NCBI RefSeq assembly: GCF_900183975.1
Contig: NZ_LT853882.1
Coordinates: 1,667,501 to 1,731,500 of the forward strand
Direction: 5' to 3'
From: Xanthomonas fragariae
GTDB lineage: Bacteria > Pseudomonadota > Gammaproteobacteria > Xanthomonadales > Xanthomonadaceae
DNA: 64,000 nt
Shown here: one piece after another, positions 30,820-41,358 of the stretch
How the letters are laid out: the number at the start of each line of letters is the position of its first letter
Position numbering within the stretch: position 1 is the first letter of the stretch
Notes under the pieces: model-generated
Databases searched by the model: none
Told to the model about the DNA's origin: nothing
The model's input: only the letters and a program-made list of their open reading frames with translations
Translations under genes and position numbers: made by a program

Positions 30820-31851
30820 TTAATGCTTGGCGATGATCGGCAACTCCAAGGTACTGATGAAAGTTTCATCGGTCCGTTGGGTTGTCAGGCGTCCGCGGCC
30901 GGCTTCCTGGGTTTCCAGCCTGGCCTGCACGGCTCGCAGACCAAGGTGATGACCGCGATGTGCGTTTTCTTGACTCGGAGGGAGAGGGTTGGCGATTTCT
31001 ACTAGTATCCTTTTTTCTTCCAGAACTACTTTGATGGAAAGGCGGCCACCATCAACCCGAGGCTCGATTCCATGCCGGATTGCGTTTTCTACCAATGGCT
31101 GAATCGATAGGGTTGGAAGCTGGATTGCCGGCAATGAAGAAGGCGCCTGCCAGTCGATTGTCAACCGACGTCCCAGACGCATCTGCTCGATTTCCAGATA
31201 CCGCCGTGTCAGTCCCAGCTCTTGATTTAGGTCGATGTAATCCGAACTGCCCAACGCCGCGCGGAACAGGTCTGAGAGATCCAATAAAAGGCGTTCTGCT
31301 TGCTCTGGATGTACATGGACTAAAGCCGCTCCTGTATTCAATGTATTGAAAAGAAAATGTGGTCGGATGCGTGCGCGTAGCGCATCCAGCTGCGCCTGTT
31401 TCGCCTGCACAGCTAATTGTCGCGCTCTCCAGTGGTTGTGAAAGGCTAGCAAGCCCAAGGTCCCCACGGTCAAGGCAGTTCCTGTAATGCGGAGGACGCT
31501 CAACATCCACTCGCGCGAAGACATATTCCATGCCTCGTGCAACGCTACCCAAGAGGCGGCACATACCGCCCAGGTGCAGGCCAGCATGAGGCCGATTGAG
31601 AGTGTGGCGATATGAAGTGGCTTGAGATTCGTCAAGCGACGTCGCAACCCATAAAGGCATGCCAACGTCAATAGAGCGACCCATTGCACGGCCAATGAAG
31701 CAAGCCCGAAATAAACCCAGCGATTGCCGTCCAGCGTGGGCGCCAGAGCGAGCACGATCGCTACTCCCTCCCCGGCTAGCAGGGTCCAGACAATGACCGA
31801 TGCTTGCCACAAGGTATCGAGAGGCTGCACGTGGGTGGGCGGACTAGACAT
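30820..31851 (-). CDS. LytS/AlgZ-type membrane sensor histidine kinase
   Basis: A 343-residue protein with four predicted membrane helices in residues 15-140, then a His_kinase domain (PF06580 type). The phospho-acceptor is His165 in RIRPHFLFNTLN, and the ATP-binding N box is IQPLVENAIRHGIEP near residue 245. The layout resembles FimS/AlgZ, which with AlgR controls the fimU-pilVWXY1E genes in Pseudomonas. Here the kinase is divergent from exactly those minor-pilin genes, but no LytTR response regulator lies beside it. The partner must be elsewhere, or the kinase acts on another regulator. Confidence 0.88.
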   Translation of the reverse strand: MSSPPTHVQPLDTLWQASVIVWTLLAGEGVAIVLALAPTLDGNRWVYFGLASLAVQWVALLTLACLYGLRRRLTNLKPLHIATLSIGLMLACTWAVCAASWVALHEAWNMSSREWMLSVLRITGTALTVGTLGLLAFHNHWRARQLAVQAKQAQLDALRARIRPHFLFNTLNTGAALVHVHPEQAERLLLDLSDLFRAALGSSDYIDLNQELGLTRRYLEIEQMRLGRRLTIDWQAPSSLPAIQLPTLSIQPLVENAIRHGIEPRVDGGRLSIKVVLEEKRILVEIANPLPPSQENAHRGHHLGLRAVQARLETQEAGRGRLTTQRTDETFISTLELPIIAKH

Positions 31852-32015
31852 TCGCTCGAAGACTCATGTTAAGGCGTGCGGACATGATGCACCGGTTCCA
31901 TGGACGGCGGAGTGTCGTCCTTTCATTCCCCCATCGGTACCGTCCATCGGCCATCCGTTGCGTAACTCGATGACGGCCACTAGCGTTGGTCTGGGGAATA
32001 GAGAAGGCAGTCACA

Positions 32016-32606
32016 ATGTGTGCGTCACGACGTAATCTGGGAGAAGTGCTGCGCCACGCTCGGTACAATGGCTTCAGTCTGATCGAATTGATGGTCACCG
32101 TGGCCGTGATAGCGATCGTAGCCGCGATTGCTATTCCAAGTTTCACGGGGTTGATCAACAGTAATCGGCTGACTGCGTCTGCAAACGAGGTGCTGGCATC
32201 GCTACAAATGACCAGGTCCGAAGCTGTGCGACGCAACCAGACAGTGCTCATGTGTCCCAGCAGCGACGCGTCCAGCTGCAGCAGCGGTTCATGGAATCAG
32301 TGGATCGTAATGGTCAAGGCAACCAACGAGGTCCTGCGAGTTGGCACAGCGAAGGCGCCAATGCTTGTGCAGGCCAGCCCTGCGATCGTCAGTAACGGAA
32401 ACGCAATTGAGTTTCGGGCAGATGGCCTTGCACGCAGCGCGACAGGTGCCTTGCTCGTTGCTGCTGTTAGCTCCTGTCTGGTAACAACCAATCCTCCACA
32501 AAATGTCCGGATGGTTGTAATCGTCAGCGGAAGCCGTGCTTCGGTGCGTAGCAGTACCGGCGATGCTACGTGCGCAGCTCCGGTCGACACACCCACTACG
32601 CTGTAA
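32016..32606 (+). CDS. fimT: Type IV minor pilin FimT/FimU
   Basis: A 196-residue pseudopilin. A long leader of 19 residues ends at YNG^FSLIELM, the class III prepilin cleavage site for PilD. A hydrophobic helix and a GspH-like head domain follow, with several cysteines. ATG 32016 is favoured by GAGAAGGCAG at 32001-32010; the frame extends to 31986 without a ribosome site. First gene of the minor-pilin operon, 12 bp before pilV. Homologues prime pilus assembly and can bind DNA during uptake. Confidence 0.9.
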   Translation: MCASRRNLGEVLRHARYNGFSLIELMVTVAVIAIVAAIAIPSFTGLINSNRLTASANEVLASLQMTRSEAVRRNQTVLMCPSSDASSCSSGSWNQWIVMVKATNEVLRVGTAKAPMLVQASPAIVSNGNAIEFRADGLARSATGALLVAAVSSCLVTTNPPQNVRMVVIVSGSRASVRSSTGDATCAAPVDTPTTL

Positions 32607-32618
32607 AGCGGGGAAAAT

Positions 32619-33050
32619 ATGGAACTTAAACGTAAGTCGATGGCAGGCATTGGTTTGATCGAAGTACTGATCTCAGTCGTGGTCTTGGGGGTTGGTATGC
32701 TCGGTATCGCCGCAATGCAAGCAACAGCTCTGCGCAATAGTCAGAGCTCGCTGGAGCGGAGTCAGGCTGTAATACAGGCATATACCATCTTCGATGCAAT
32801 GCGTGCCAATTCGGAGGTGGCGATATCTGGGGGCTACAACACTGCATCCTGTAGTGCATTCGCTGGGTCTAGCCTCGTCTCCAATGATATCAGTAGCTGG
32901 TTGCAAGGGTTAAAGGATTCAATTAACTCAACAGCATGCGGAACCATAACGTGCAGTGCTACGACCTGCGAAGCGATAGTCAAATGGGACGATAGTAGGG
33001 CAAAAAATGGAAGTGCTGTCCAGCAGTTTTCAATCAAGACAAGGCTATGA
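32619..33050 (+). CDS. pilV: Type IV minor pilin PilV
   Basis: A 143-residue prepilin-like protein with a short leader, cleavage MAG^IGLIEVLIS, and a strong N-terminal helix. The residue after the cleavage site is Ile rather than Phe or Met, while Glu5 of the mature protein is kept. The head contains several cysteines that could form disulfides. The stop overlaps the pilW start (ATGA). PilV is part of the priming minor-pilin complex with PilW and PilX. Confidence 0.9.
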   Translation: MELKRKSMAGIGLIEVLISVVVLGVGMLGIAAMQATALRNSQSSLERSQAVIQAYTIFDAMRANSEVAISGGYNTASCSAFAGSSLVSNDISSWLQGLKDSINSTACGTITCSATTCEAIVKWDDSRAKNGSAVQQFSIKTRL

Positions 33051-34060
33051 AAATAAATGTGCAAATGAACGCCAGACGCTCGAACATGCATGGCGTGACA
33101 TTGATTGAACTGATGATTGCATTGGTACTGGGTTTGCTGGTTGTCGGTGCGGCTATTGGTATTTTTATTTCAAATCGACGCACTTATAGTGCGACAGAGG
33201 GGTTGGGCCGAGTTCAAGAAAACGTGCGAATAGCATTTGAGTTAATGGCGCGCGATGTACGCGAGGCATCTGGAAATCCATGTCTAAATAACGTGTCAAT
33301 TGCAAACGTGGTGAATAACAAGGCTGCTAATTGGTACACGAATATCGATAATTGGACTTCTGGGATAACGGGGGTGGATGGTGCTTTTTCTTCTGGTTCG
33401 CCAAGTAATGGCACATCGGTGGGCGCGCGCGTCACTGGTACCGACGCGCTACAGATTCTTGGGGCTGGCTATGAAGTTGCGACAATCGCTTCGGATAACA
33501 CCTCTGCTGCAACGCTGACGCTAAATATGACGGCTGCTGCCGCGGGAATTGGTACGGGCGACGTTGTTGTTGCCTGCAACGCACGACAATCTGCGATTTT
33601 TCAGGTCAGTTCGGTTGCTGGCTCAAACGTTGTGCACGCCGTCAGTGGTGTTTCTCCAGGTAACTGCTCTACAGGCTTGGCCATGCCGGTTTGTGCTGGC
33701 TCGCAGTTTGCATTCGTTGCTGCGGGTTCGGTGATTGCGAATCTGCATGCTGCTCGTTGGTTCATTGGGACTAATGCGCGCGGAACAAGATCTTTATATC
33801 AGTCGCAAATGATTTATTCGGGGGGAAGTCTGGCACAACGCAACGACGAAGTGCTGGAAGGGGTCAACAATATGCAGTTGCGGTATTTGATCAAAGGTCA
33901 AACGTCTTATGTGGACGCCAGTGCAGTCAGCGACTGGTCGAAAGTTACCGCCATCAGCATTCGCTTGGAGATGCTCGATTCAACTCGCGTCGGTGCTGGC
34001 GGCGAAACCATTAGTCGTACACTGAATCACGTTATTGCACTTCGGAACCGCAACGCATGA
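33047..34060 (+). CDS. pilW: Type IV minor pilin PilW
   Basis: A 337-residue prepilin-like protein, cleavage MHG^VTLIELMIAL, one hydrophobic N-terminal helix and a large head. Codon use in the head region is visibly richer in A and T than in the core operons of this window, as is common for fast-changing or acquired pilus genes. Coupled to pilV and pilX by 4-bp overlaps. Confidence 0.9.
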   Translation: MKINVQMNARRSNMHGVTLIELMIALVLGLLVVGAAIGIFISNRRTYSATEGLGRVQENVRIAFELMARDVREASGNPCLNNVSIANVVNNKAANWYTNIDNWTSGITGVDGAFSSGSPSNGTSVGARVTGTDALQILGAGYEVATIASDNTSAATLTLNMTAAAAGIGTGDVVVACNARQSAIFQVSSVAGSNVVHAVSGVSPGNCSTGLAMPVCAGSQFAFVAAGSVIANLHAARWFIGTNARGTRSLYQSQMIYSGGSLAQRNDEVLEGVNNMQLRYLIKGQTSYVDASAVSDWSKVTAISIRLEMLDSTRVGAGGETISRTLNHVIALRNRNA

Positions 34061-34569
34061 GGACTATCGGCCATACGCGCCAGCGCGGCGTCTCGCTCAT
34101 CGTCGTTTTATTGCTTCTTTTGGTAATGACATTATTGGGATTGGCGGTACTGCGTAGTACAGTTCTTGAAGAACGAATGGCATCCAACTTGGTTGATCGC
34201 GGCCGAAGCTTCCAAGCTGCGGAAGGTGCGTTGCGCGAAGCCGAAGAACGTATCAAGGCCACAAAAACGCTAAGTGTGCCCAATAATGGATGCACAGATG
34301 GGATTTGTTCAACGCCGGTTTCTACAACCGCTGATCGCTGGCTTGTGGCGGATAGAGCCGGCTGGCGTACTGCCACACTGACGGTGACCTCAACAGCCTC
34401 ACCGCAGTACATAATAGAGTATATGGGCGATGCACCTACTTGGCTTGCATGCGACCGCATTTCGCCAATACCGGCATTGTGCTTGGCACCAAGGTATCGC
34501 ATTACCGCCGTCAGCGAAGGAGCTGGGCGTGCCCAAGTGCTTCTGCAGACCAACTACATTAAGCAGTAG
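34057..34569 (+). CDS. pilX: Type IV minor pilin PilX
   Basis: 170 residues with cleavage at RQRG^VSLIVVLLLLLVM. Mature position 5 is Val, not the Glu used in subunit docking. That substitution is also known for PilX/GspK-type tip pseudopilins. The segment LRSTVLEERMASNLVDRG after the helix is a PilX signature. Overlaps pilW by 4 bp and lies 10 bp before pilY1. Confidence 0.9.
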   Translation: MRTIGHTRQRGVSLIVVLLLLLVMTLLGLAVLRSTVLEERMASNLVDRGRSFQAAEGALREAEERIKATKTLSVPNNGCTDGICSTPVSTTADRWLVADRAGWRTATLTVTSTASPQYIIEYMGDAPTWLACDRISPIPALCLAPRYRITAVSEGAGRAQVLLQTNYIKQ

Positions 34570-34579
34570 GGCTTTAGCC

Positions 34580-37500
34580 ATGAATACTCTCAAACATCCA
34601 TTCCGTCGACGCCTGCATGCGTTGCACCAGATGCTCAGGGTGCCCATGTTGTCCATGGTTGCAACTCTACTTTCGTTGCCGGCCAATGCCGGCATTACAT
34701 TGCCCACCGATCCGTTGACCACGGTAAGTCGCGTGCCTCCCAATATCATGTTTATTCTTGATGATTCCGGTTCAATGGCATTCGGGGATCTGGCCAACCC
34801 GGAGGTATCCGAAATCTGCCGACGTGGATCAGACGGTGCTTGCTTGACGAGTAATCGACAGGTGGTCTTTGACATTACCGACAGTGCTTATGTTGGAAAT
34901 ACTATTTACTATAACCCTGCTGTTGATTATAAACCCTGGATCAACGCTACGGGCGCATTGATGACTGGAGGTACCTCCTATGGAGCAGTCTACGGAGACT
35001 TTAATAAAGCCAGTGGAACGACAATCGATCTATCCAATAGCGCTAGTTGCGGAAGATTTGATCAAAACGGTAATGACAAAGGTACCGGTGCCAATGTGAA
35101 TGTGTGTGGTGGTGTCCAGACATTCTATGTTCCAAAGGATGTCGGCAACAAGGCAATAAGCTATCTGGCTAATGCAGACAATTATTACCGGTATCAAATT
35201 TTTGATGCTAATACTGTCACTCGCAGCGAATTTGGTCCCGTTGGTGTGGTTGCCTCGGTGCCTGGATATCCTGTCTCTGATTCGGTAGCGTCAAATGCAG
35301 CCAAAACTTACAGAATTACAGTGCCGGCCAACGGGACTCTAACAGTTAATTTAAATACAACATCAAGTCGCGGCGTAATTTTGAGTGTTCGAAACATCTC
35401 TAATTCGATATTTGATTGCAATTCGGCCGTGGCGGGAAATTCATCTCAGTCATGCTCCGTTACTCCTGCATCAAACAGTACATATGAGGTGCGCGTTTCA
35501 TTAATCTTCGGAGCGGCGACCTACTCTTTGTCTGCAAGTATCAATCGAGATAATAGATGCGTGTCAGGACCTTCTGCCGAAAATGATTGGATTAACTGCA
35601 CTGCAGTAACTCCCACAGGCAGAAGCGCTTCTTTAGAAGCATCCAATTACGCTACGTGGTTTTCTTATCAGCGTACCCGCATCAAGGCGGCCAAGGCAGG
35701 TGCTGGCCTGGCCTTCAGCGATCTTGGCGCTAACGTGCGCGTCGGGTTCAGAACCATTTGGTCCAGAAATAACCTGGATATACCGGTAAATGACGGTAAT
35801 CAAGGTCTGTTCATGGATCGCGCTGCTACCGGCGGCGGTGCAGTAATCAATGCGCGCACGAATTGGTATAACCGACTTTACGATGCGACTGGCTACAACG
35901 GTACGCCCTTGCTGAGTGCCTTGAACGGGGTTGGTCAGTATTATCAAAGTTCCGATGCGGCCGGTCCTTATGGCCCCGAAGCCGGTGTAGACCAGTATGC
36001 GTGCAGGCAGAATTTTGCGATCATGACAACCGACGGTTACTGGAACGGCGCTACCTCTGTCAATCCCGGTAACCAGGATGGAACCAATGGAGCCTCTTAT
36101 AGCGGGCCCAACGGTGTGCCAGCTTCCTACGGTTACACGGCGAGTGCCCCGTATTCTGATTCTTACTCCAATACTTTGGCGGATGTCGCCATGTCCTATT
36201 GGAAAAGTGATCTGCGTGCAGATCTAGACAATGCTGTTCCTACGAGTAATGCTGATCCAGCGTTTTGGCAACACATGGTCACCTTTGGTATCGCCATCGG
36301 CGCGCGAGGCGTCCTCAATCCAGCGACCGATCTGGCGCGTTTGATGGCAGGGACTATCGGGTGGCCGGATCCCCAGCCATCTTATACGGGTAATAATGAT
36401 ATTTTGGCCCGAGTCGATGATCTGTGGCACGCTGCCATCAATGGGCGTGGAACATTTCTTTCAGCTGCCGATCCCAACGCATTCAAGGTTGGGCTGACTG
36501 CTGCGTTGTCAACGATTACCCAGCGCATTGGTTCTTTTTCAAATGTCTCTGCGACATCTAGCAGCCTTGATGGGGGAACACTTGTCTTTAGCGCCAGCTA
36601 TGTTTCTGGAATTTGGACTGGTGAGTTAAGTGCTTATCCAGTAGTCGATGGGGCAGCGACGAGTGTTGCTACGTGGAGCGCCTCGCAAGGAATCCCTACT
36701 ACCAACCGAAAAATATTTACCTGGAATGGCACAGCTGGCGCCGCTTTTCCGACGGCAGGTCAGATCACCTCATTGGCGCGTACCTCTGCGCCGGTTGTGA
36801 CCGGTGAGGAGAATGCTGCCTACATTGCCGGCGATCGCAGCAAGGAGCAGATCAATAACGGTAATTTGCGTAATCGAACGTCCCTCTTGGGGGACATCGT
36901 GAATTCGTCGCCAGCGTATTCTTCGGAAACTGGGACGGTTTATGTCGGCGCAAATGACGGCATGTTGCATGCTTTTAACGCTACCACTGGAGTTGAACAA
37001 TTTGCGTATATCCCGTCCTCAATCAACTTTCCCGACCTGGGGAGCCTAAGCACGCCCGCCTATAGCCATCGATATTTTGTTGATGGGCCTATCGTTCTTT
37101 CTACGCGCGCGCAAACGCCGGATAAGACAGTCTTGGTTGGAAGTCTCGGCAAAGGTGGAAAAGGTCTTTATTCCTTAGATGTGACAACGCCTGGCGGTTT
37201 CTCTGCAAATAGTGTGAAGTGGGAGCGCTACGGCGCGTCGGGTGATGCCGAAGCGGCAAATATTGGATTGGTCCAGTCCCGTCCTTTCATCGCCAAGCTT
37301 AACAACGGGTCCACCGCGCTGATCGTCGCCAATGGCATTAACAGCACGAACGACCAAGCGGTGATTTTGGTCTATAACCTGGAAACTGGTGCCCTTATCA
37401 AGCAAATCACTACTGCAGTGGGTTCATCCAGTGCGCCTAACGGGCTCTCCGGGGCAACAGGTTGGGATGCCGACGCCAATGGTTCTATAGATTATGTGTA

Positions 37501-38326
37501 TGCAGGCGACGTGCGGGGCAACGTCTGGAAGTTTGACCTTTCTGGAGCTGCCGCGGCGGGTTGGGGCGTTGCAAACTCGGGTAGCCCAATTTTCACTGCG
37601 TCGTATCCCGTGGGTACGGGTAGTACGTTGCAGCCGATTACCGCCGACATGACGGTGGCATTGAATCCGCGGACCTATGAAACTTGGTTGTTCTTTGGGA
37701 CCGGCCGTTTTATGACTGTTGGCGATCTGACGGATAAAAGTGGGCAATCGCTTTATGGAATCATAGATGCGACAACCTCCAATAGCTCTGCGACGTTGGC
37801 TCGAGCATCGCTGACAGCACGCTCTGTTAGGGTGGTGGGGACACAAAATGGATTTCCAGTGCGCGGCTTCGAGCGGAATTCGATCTTGCCGACTGGCTCC
37901 AAAGGTTGGTACATCGATTTGCTGAAGCCTGCTGCAAACGCCGGGGGCGTCGGAACCTTGGAGGGTGAACGGATCGTTAGCGAAGCGCAACTGTTCAGCA
38001 ACACGCTAGTGGTGAGCAGCATTATTCCGACGGCGAGTGCATGTCAGGCCAATGGCATTGGTTATATCAACGCGTTGGATGCTTTCACCGGTACAAGCGG
38101 TACCGAGTCGTTCTTCGACCTGAATGGAGACGGCAGCTTCAGCGATGAGACGGTGGGCGGGGGCCCGGTGGGCTCGGTCAACCTGGGCGTGGGAATGCCG
38201 ACGCTCGGGAAGGTCTTGCGCGGTAAGGTGGTTGTTGGTGGCTCAAGCGGAGGATTGGGTAGCCTGGACATTGCAGACAACCGCAATACGGGTCGGGTGT
38301 CATGGCGCGAAATTATCAAGGATTAA
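34580..38326 (+). CDS. pilY1: Type IV pilus tip adhesin PilY1
   Basis: A 1248-residue secreted protein. Signal peptide ends near PANAGIT. A von Willebrand A-like start follows with the MIDAS motif D61-x-S63-G-S65 in ILDDSGSM. The C-terminal half is a beta-propeller. A PilY1 calcium loop D963-x-D965-x-N967-G-x-x-D971 lies in GWDADANGSIDYVYAGD. A second EF-hand-like loop, DLNGDGSFSDE, starts at D1180. PilY1 sits at the pilus tip and affects extension, adhesion and surface sensing. ATG 34580 is preceded by a weak site; the upstream extension is pilX in another frame. Confidence 0.92.
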   Translation: MNTLKHPFRRRLHALHQMLRVPMLSMVATLLSLPANAGITLPTDPLTTVSRVPPNIMFILDDSGSMAFGDLANPEVSEICRRGSDGACLTSNRQVVFDITDSAYVGNTIYYNPAVDYKPWINATGALMTGGTSYGAVYGDFNKASGTTIDLSNSASCGRFDQNGNDKGTGANVNVCGGVQTFYVPKDVGNKAISYLANADNYYRYQIFDANTVTRSEFGPVGVVASVPGYPVSDSVASNAAKTYRITVPANGTLTVNLNTTSSRGVILSVRNISNSIFDCNSAVAGNSSQSCSVTPASNSTYEVRVSLIFGAATYSLSASINRDNRCVSGPSAENDWINCTAVTPTGRSASLEASNYATWFSYQRTRIKAAKAGAGLAFSDLGANVRVGFRTIWSRNNLDIPVNDGNQGLFMDRAATGGGAVINARTNWYNRLYDATGYNGTPLLSALNGVGQYYQSSDAAGPYGPEAGVDQYACRQNFAIMTTDGYWNGATSVNPGNQDGTNGASYSGPNGVPASYGYTASAPYSDSYSNTLADVAMSYWKSDLRADLDNAVPTSNADPAFWQHMVTFGIAIGARGVLNPATDLARLMAGTIGWPDPQPSYTGNNDILARVDDLWHAAINGRGTFLSAADPNAFKVGLTAALSTITQRIGSFSNVSATSSSLDGGTLVFSASYVSGIWTGELSAYPVVDGAATSVATWSASQGIPTTNRKIFTWNGTAGAAFPTAGQITSLARTSAPVVTGEENAAYIAGDRSKEQINNGNLRNRTSLLGDIVNSSPAYSSETGTVYVGANDGMLHAFNATTGVEQFAYIPSSINFPDLGSLSTPAYSHRYFVDGPIVLSTRAQTPDKTVLVGSLGKGGKGLYSLDVTTPGGFSANSVKWERYGASGDAEAANIGLVQSRPFIAKLNNGSTALIVANGINSTNDQAVILVYNLETGALIKQITTAVGSSSAPNGLSGATGWDADANGSIDYVYAGDVRGNVWKFDLSGAAAAGWGVANSGSPIFTASYPVGTGSTLQPITADMTVALNPRTYETWLFFGTGRFMTVGDLTDKSGQSLYGIIDATTSNSSATLARASLTARSVRVVGTQNGFPVRGFERNSILPTGSKGWYIDLLKPAANAGGVGTLEGERIVSEAQLFSNTLVVSSIIPTASACQANGIGYINALDAFTGTSGTESFFDLNGDGSFSDETVGGGPVGSVNLGVGMPTLGKVLRGKVVVGGSSGGLGSLDIADNRNTGRVSWREIIKD

Positions 38327-38329
38327 TCC

Positions 38330-38755
38330 ATGTATACGATGAGTCGCAAGTCTTACAAAATCGATTTTCCAAAATGTTCCGGTTTCAGTCTCATAGAGCT
38401 GATGATCGCTGTGGTAATTGTCGGCATTCTTGCAACGATAGCGATGAGCAGCTATCAATCATCCGTTATCAAGTCTCGCCGTGCAGTAGCGGCTGCTTGT
38501 CTGCAGGAGGGCGCCCAGACAATGGAGCGTTACTACACGATCAACACTACTTACGTTGGAGCCAGCATGGGCACCTGTAGTGCCGACGTCGCAAATTTCT
38601 ATACGTTCTCTTCTGGTACGCCTACAGCGACAGGTTTTACACTGAGCGCGGCACCGGGTACACGGCAAAATGATTCTGCGTGCGGCACGCTGACGATCAA
38701 TCAACTCGGTGTGCGGGGCGCTTCGGGCGCCGCCGGTGCAAGCCAATGTTGGTAA
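38330..38755 (+). CDS. pilE: Type IV pilin-like protein PilE
   Basis: A 141-residue prepilin. The leader ends KCSG^FSLIELMIAVVIVGIL with Glu5 present. The head has cysteines at the end (CGTLTINQLG... SQCW), as in PilE minor pilins. It starts 3 bp after the pilY1 stop, closing the operon. An insertion sequence begins 3 bp after its stop codon, so any native terminator has been displaced. Confidence 0.9.
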   Translation: MYTMSRKSYKIDFPKCSGFSLIELMIAVVIVGILATIAMSSYQSSVIKSRRAVAAACLQEGAQTMERYYTINTTYVGASMGTCSADVANFYTFSSGTPTATGFTLSAAPGTRQNDSACGTLTINQLGVRGASGAAGASQCW

Positions 38756-38758
38756 TGA

Positions 38759-40263
38759 GTCGCCCCTGAAAAACCCCAACCACCCAACGACCGCAAGGCC
38801 TTGATGTCTGCACCGGCGTGCCAAAACTACCGGTGTTCGCTACGCTGAAGGCTGGTTTCTTGCAATTTTCAGTCATGCGTACACGCCGTCCTGCTGCCGA
38901 GCACATGCCTGCCGACGAGTTGTTTCGTTCGCGGCTGGAGAACCAGATCGATCTGCGTCATCCGCTGGCGCGGCTGAGCCAACGGATGCCGTGGACGGCG
39001 TTGGAGCAAGCACTTTCATCGCGCTTGCCGGCCACCCAGGCCGGTGGCGGTCGGCCGGCATTGCCGGTGCGGCTGATTGCCGGTTTGCTCTACCTCAAAC
39101 ACGCCTACGACCTGTCCGATGAAGCGGTGTGCGAGCGCTGGCTGGAGAATCCGTACTGGCAGTTCTTCACTGGTGAGGTCGTGTTCCAGACGCGTTTGCC
39201 GTGCGATGCCAGCTCGCTGACGCGCTGGCGGCAGCGCCTGGGTGAGGCCGGGATGGAAGAGCTGCTGGCGCACACCATCAACGCCGCGCATGCGATGCAG
39301 GCGGTGGACGCACGCGAGTTGTCGCGGGTGATCGTAGACACCACGGTGCAGGAAAAGGCGATCGCCTATCCGACCGACAGCCGTTTGCTGGAGGTGGCAC
39401 GCAAGAAGCTGGTGTTACTGGCCAAGCGGCACGGCATCGGATTGCGGCAGAGCTACGCGCGGCAAGGCCCGGCCCTGAGCCGCAAGGCAGGTCGGTATGC
39501 GCATGCGCGCCAGTTCAAGCGGATGTGGCGCATCCTGCGACGTCAACGCACAGTGCTGGGACGGCTCGTGCGCGACATCCAACGCAAACTCGATCAGGTA
39601 AACACCGGCGTGCGCGAGCGCATCGCTGTCTGGCTGGAACGTACGCAACGGCTGTACACGCAGCGTCCGAAGGACAAACAAAAACTGTACGCATTGCATG
39701 CCCCGGAAGTGGAATGCATCGGCAAGGGCAAGGCGCGTCAAGCGTACGAATTCGGCGTCAAGGTCGGCATTGCAGTCACTGCCTGCAAGGGATTGGTCGT
39801 GGGTGCACGCAGCTTTCCGGGCAACCCGTACGACGGCGATACCTTGGCCGAGCAGCTGGAGCAGACACGCGGGTTGCTGCAGGATGTGAGCGTAGAACCG
39901 ACGGTGGCGATCGTGGACCTGGGCGATCGCGGGCGCGAGGTCGATGGCGTGCAGGTCCTGCATCGCGGCAAGGCCAAGACGCTGACGCGACGGCAATGGC
40001 GCTGGATCAAGCGACGGCAGGCGGTGGAGCCGGTGATCGGACATCTGAAAGACGACTGCCGGTTGCGTCGCTGCAGGCTGAAAGGTGTCCAAGGCGATGC
40101 GCTGCACGTGCTCGGCTGCGCCGCCGGCTACAACCTGCGTTGGCTGCTGCGCTGGATCGCGTTTTTGCGTGCCTGGATACGGGCGATGGGATGGTCATCC
40201 TTGAGTGCCGTGCCGCTGTCACCGACGGCACTTGGCGGTTGAAGGGGATTTTTCAGGGACGAC
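38759..40263. mobile_element. IS5-family (IS1478-like) insertion sequence, about 1.5 kb
   Basis: Imperfect terminal inverted repeats: GTCGCCCCTGAAAAACCCC at 38759-38777, and at the other end the complement of GTCGTCCCTGAAAAATCCCC, ending at 40263. They enclose a single intact transposase gene. The only matching flank is a 2-bp GA on each side, so a target duplication is not convincing. Confidence 0.85.
38875..40242 (+). CDS. IS5-family transposase (IS1478-like)
   Basis: A 455-residue DDE transposase starting at MRTRRPAAEH. The N-terminal DUF772-like domain (LENQIDLRHPLARLSQRMPW, GLLYLKHAYDLSDEAVCERW) leads to a catalytic core with IVDTTVQEKA, VAIVDLGDRG and QAVEPVIGHLKDD as probable D, D and E sites. 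The frame is intact and the ends are present, so the element could be active. I chose ATG 38875; the frame is open 57 bp further but crosses the left end region. Confidence 0.88.
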   Translation: MRTRRPAAEHMPADELFRSRLENQIDLRHPLARLSQRMPWTALEQALSSRLPATQAGGGRPALPVRLIAGLLYLKHAYDLSDEAVCERWLENPYWQFFTGEVVFQTRLPCDASSLTRWRQRLGEAGMEELLAHTINAAHAMQAVDARELSRVIVDTTVQEKAIAYPTDSRLLEVARKKLVLLAKRHGIGLRQSYARQGPALSRKAGRYAHARQFKRMWRILRRQRTVLGRLVRDIQRKLDQVNTGVRERIAVWLERTQRLYTQRPKDKQKLYALHAPEVECIGKGKARQAYEFGVKVGIAVTACKGLVVGARSFPGNPYDGDTLAEQLEQTRGLLQDVSVEPTVAIVDLGDRGREVDGVQVLHRGKAKTLTRRQWRWIKRRQAVEPVIGHLKDDCRLRRCRLKGVQGDALHVLGCAAGYNLRWLLRWIAFLRAWIRAMGWSSLSAVPLSPTALGG

Positions 40264-40330
40264 GAAAGAGTCATGGGCAACGTGTGTCCCGGTGGGAGTA
40301 GGGGGGCATCAGGCCGGGTCGCCCGAAAAA

Positions 40331-41323
<993 letters not shown>

Positions 41324-41358
41324 GGGTCGATCCTTGCCGATCGGCTCGGGGAGCGCGG

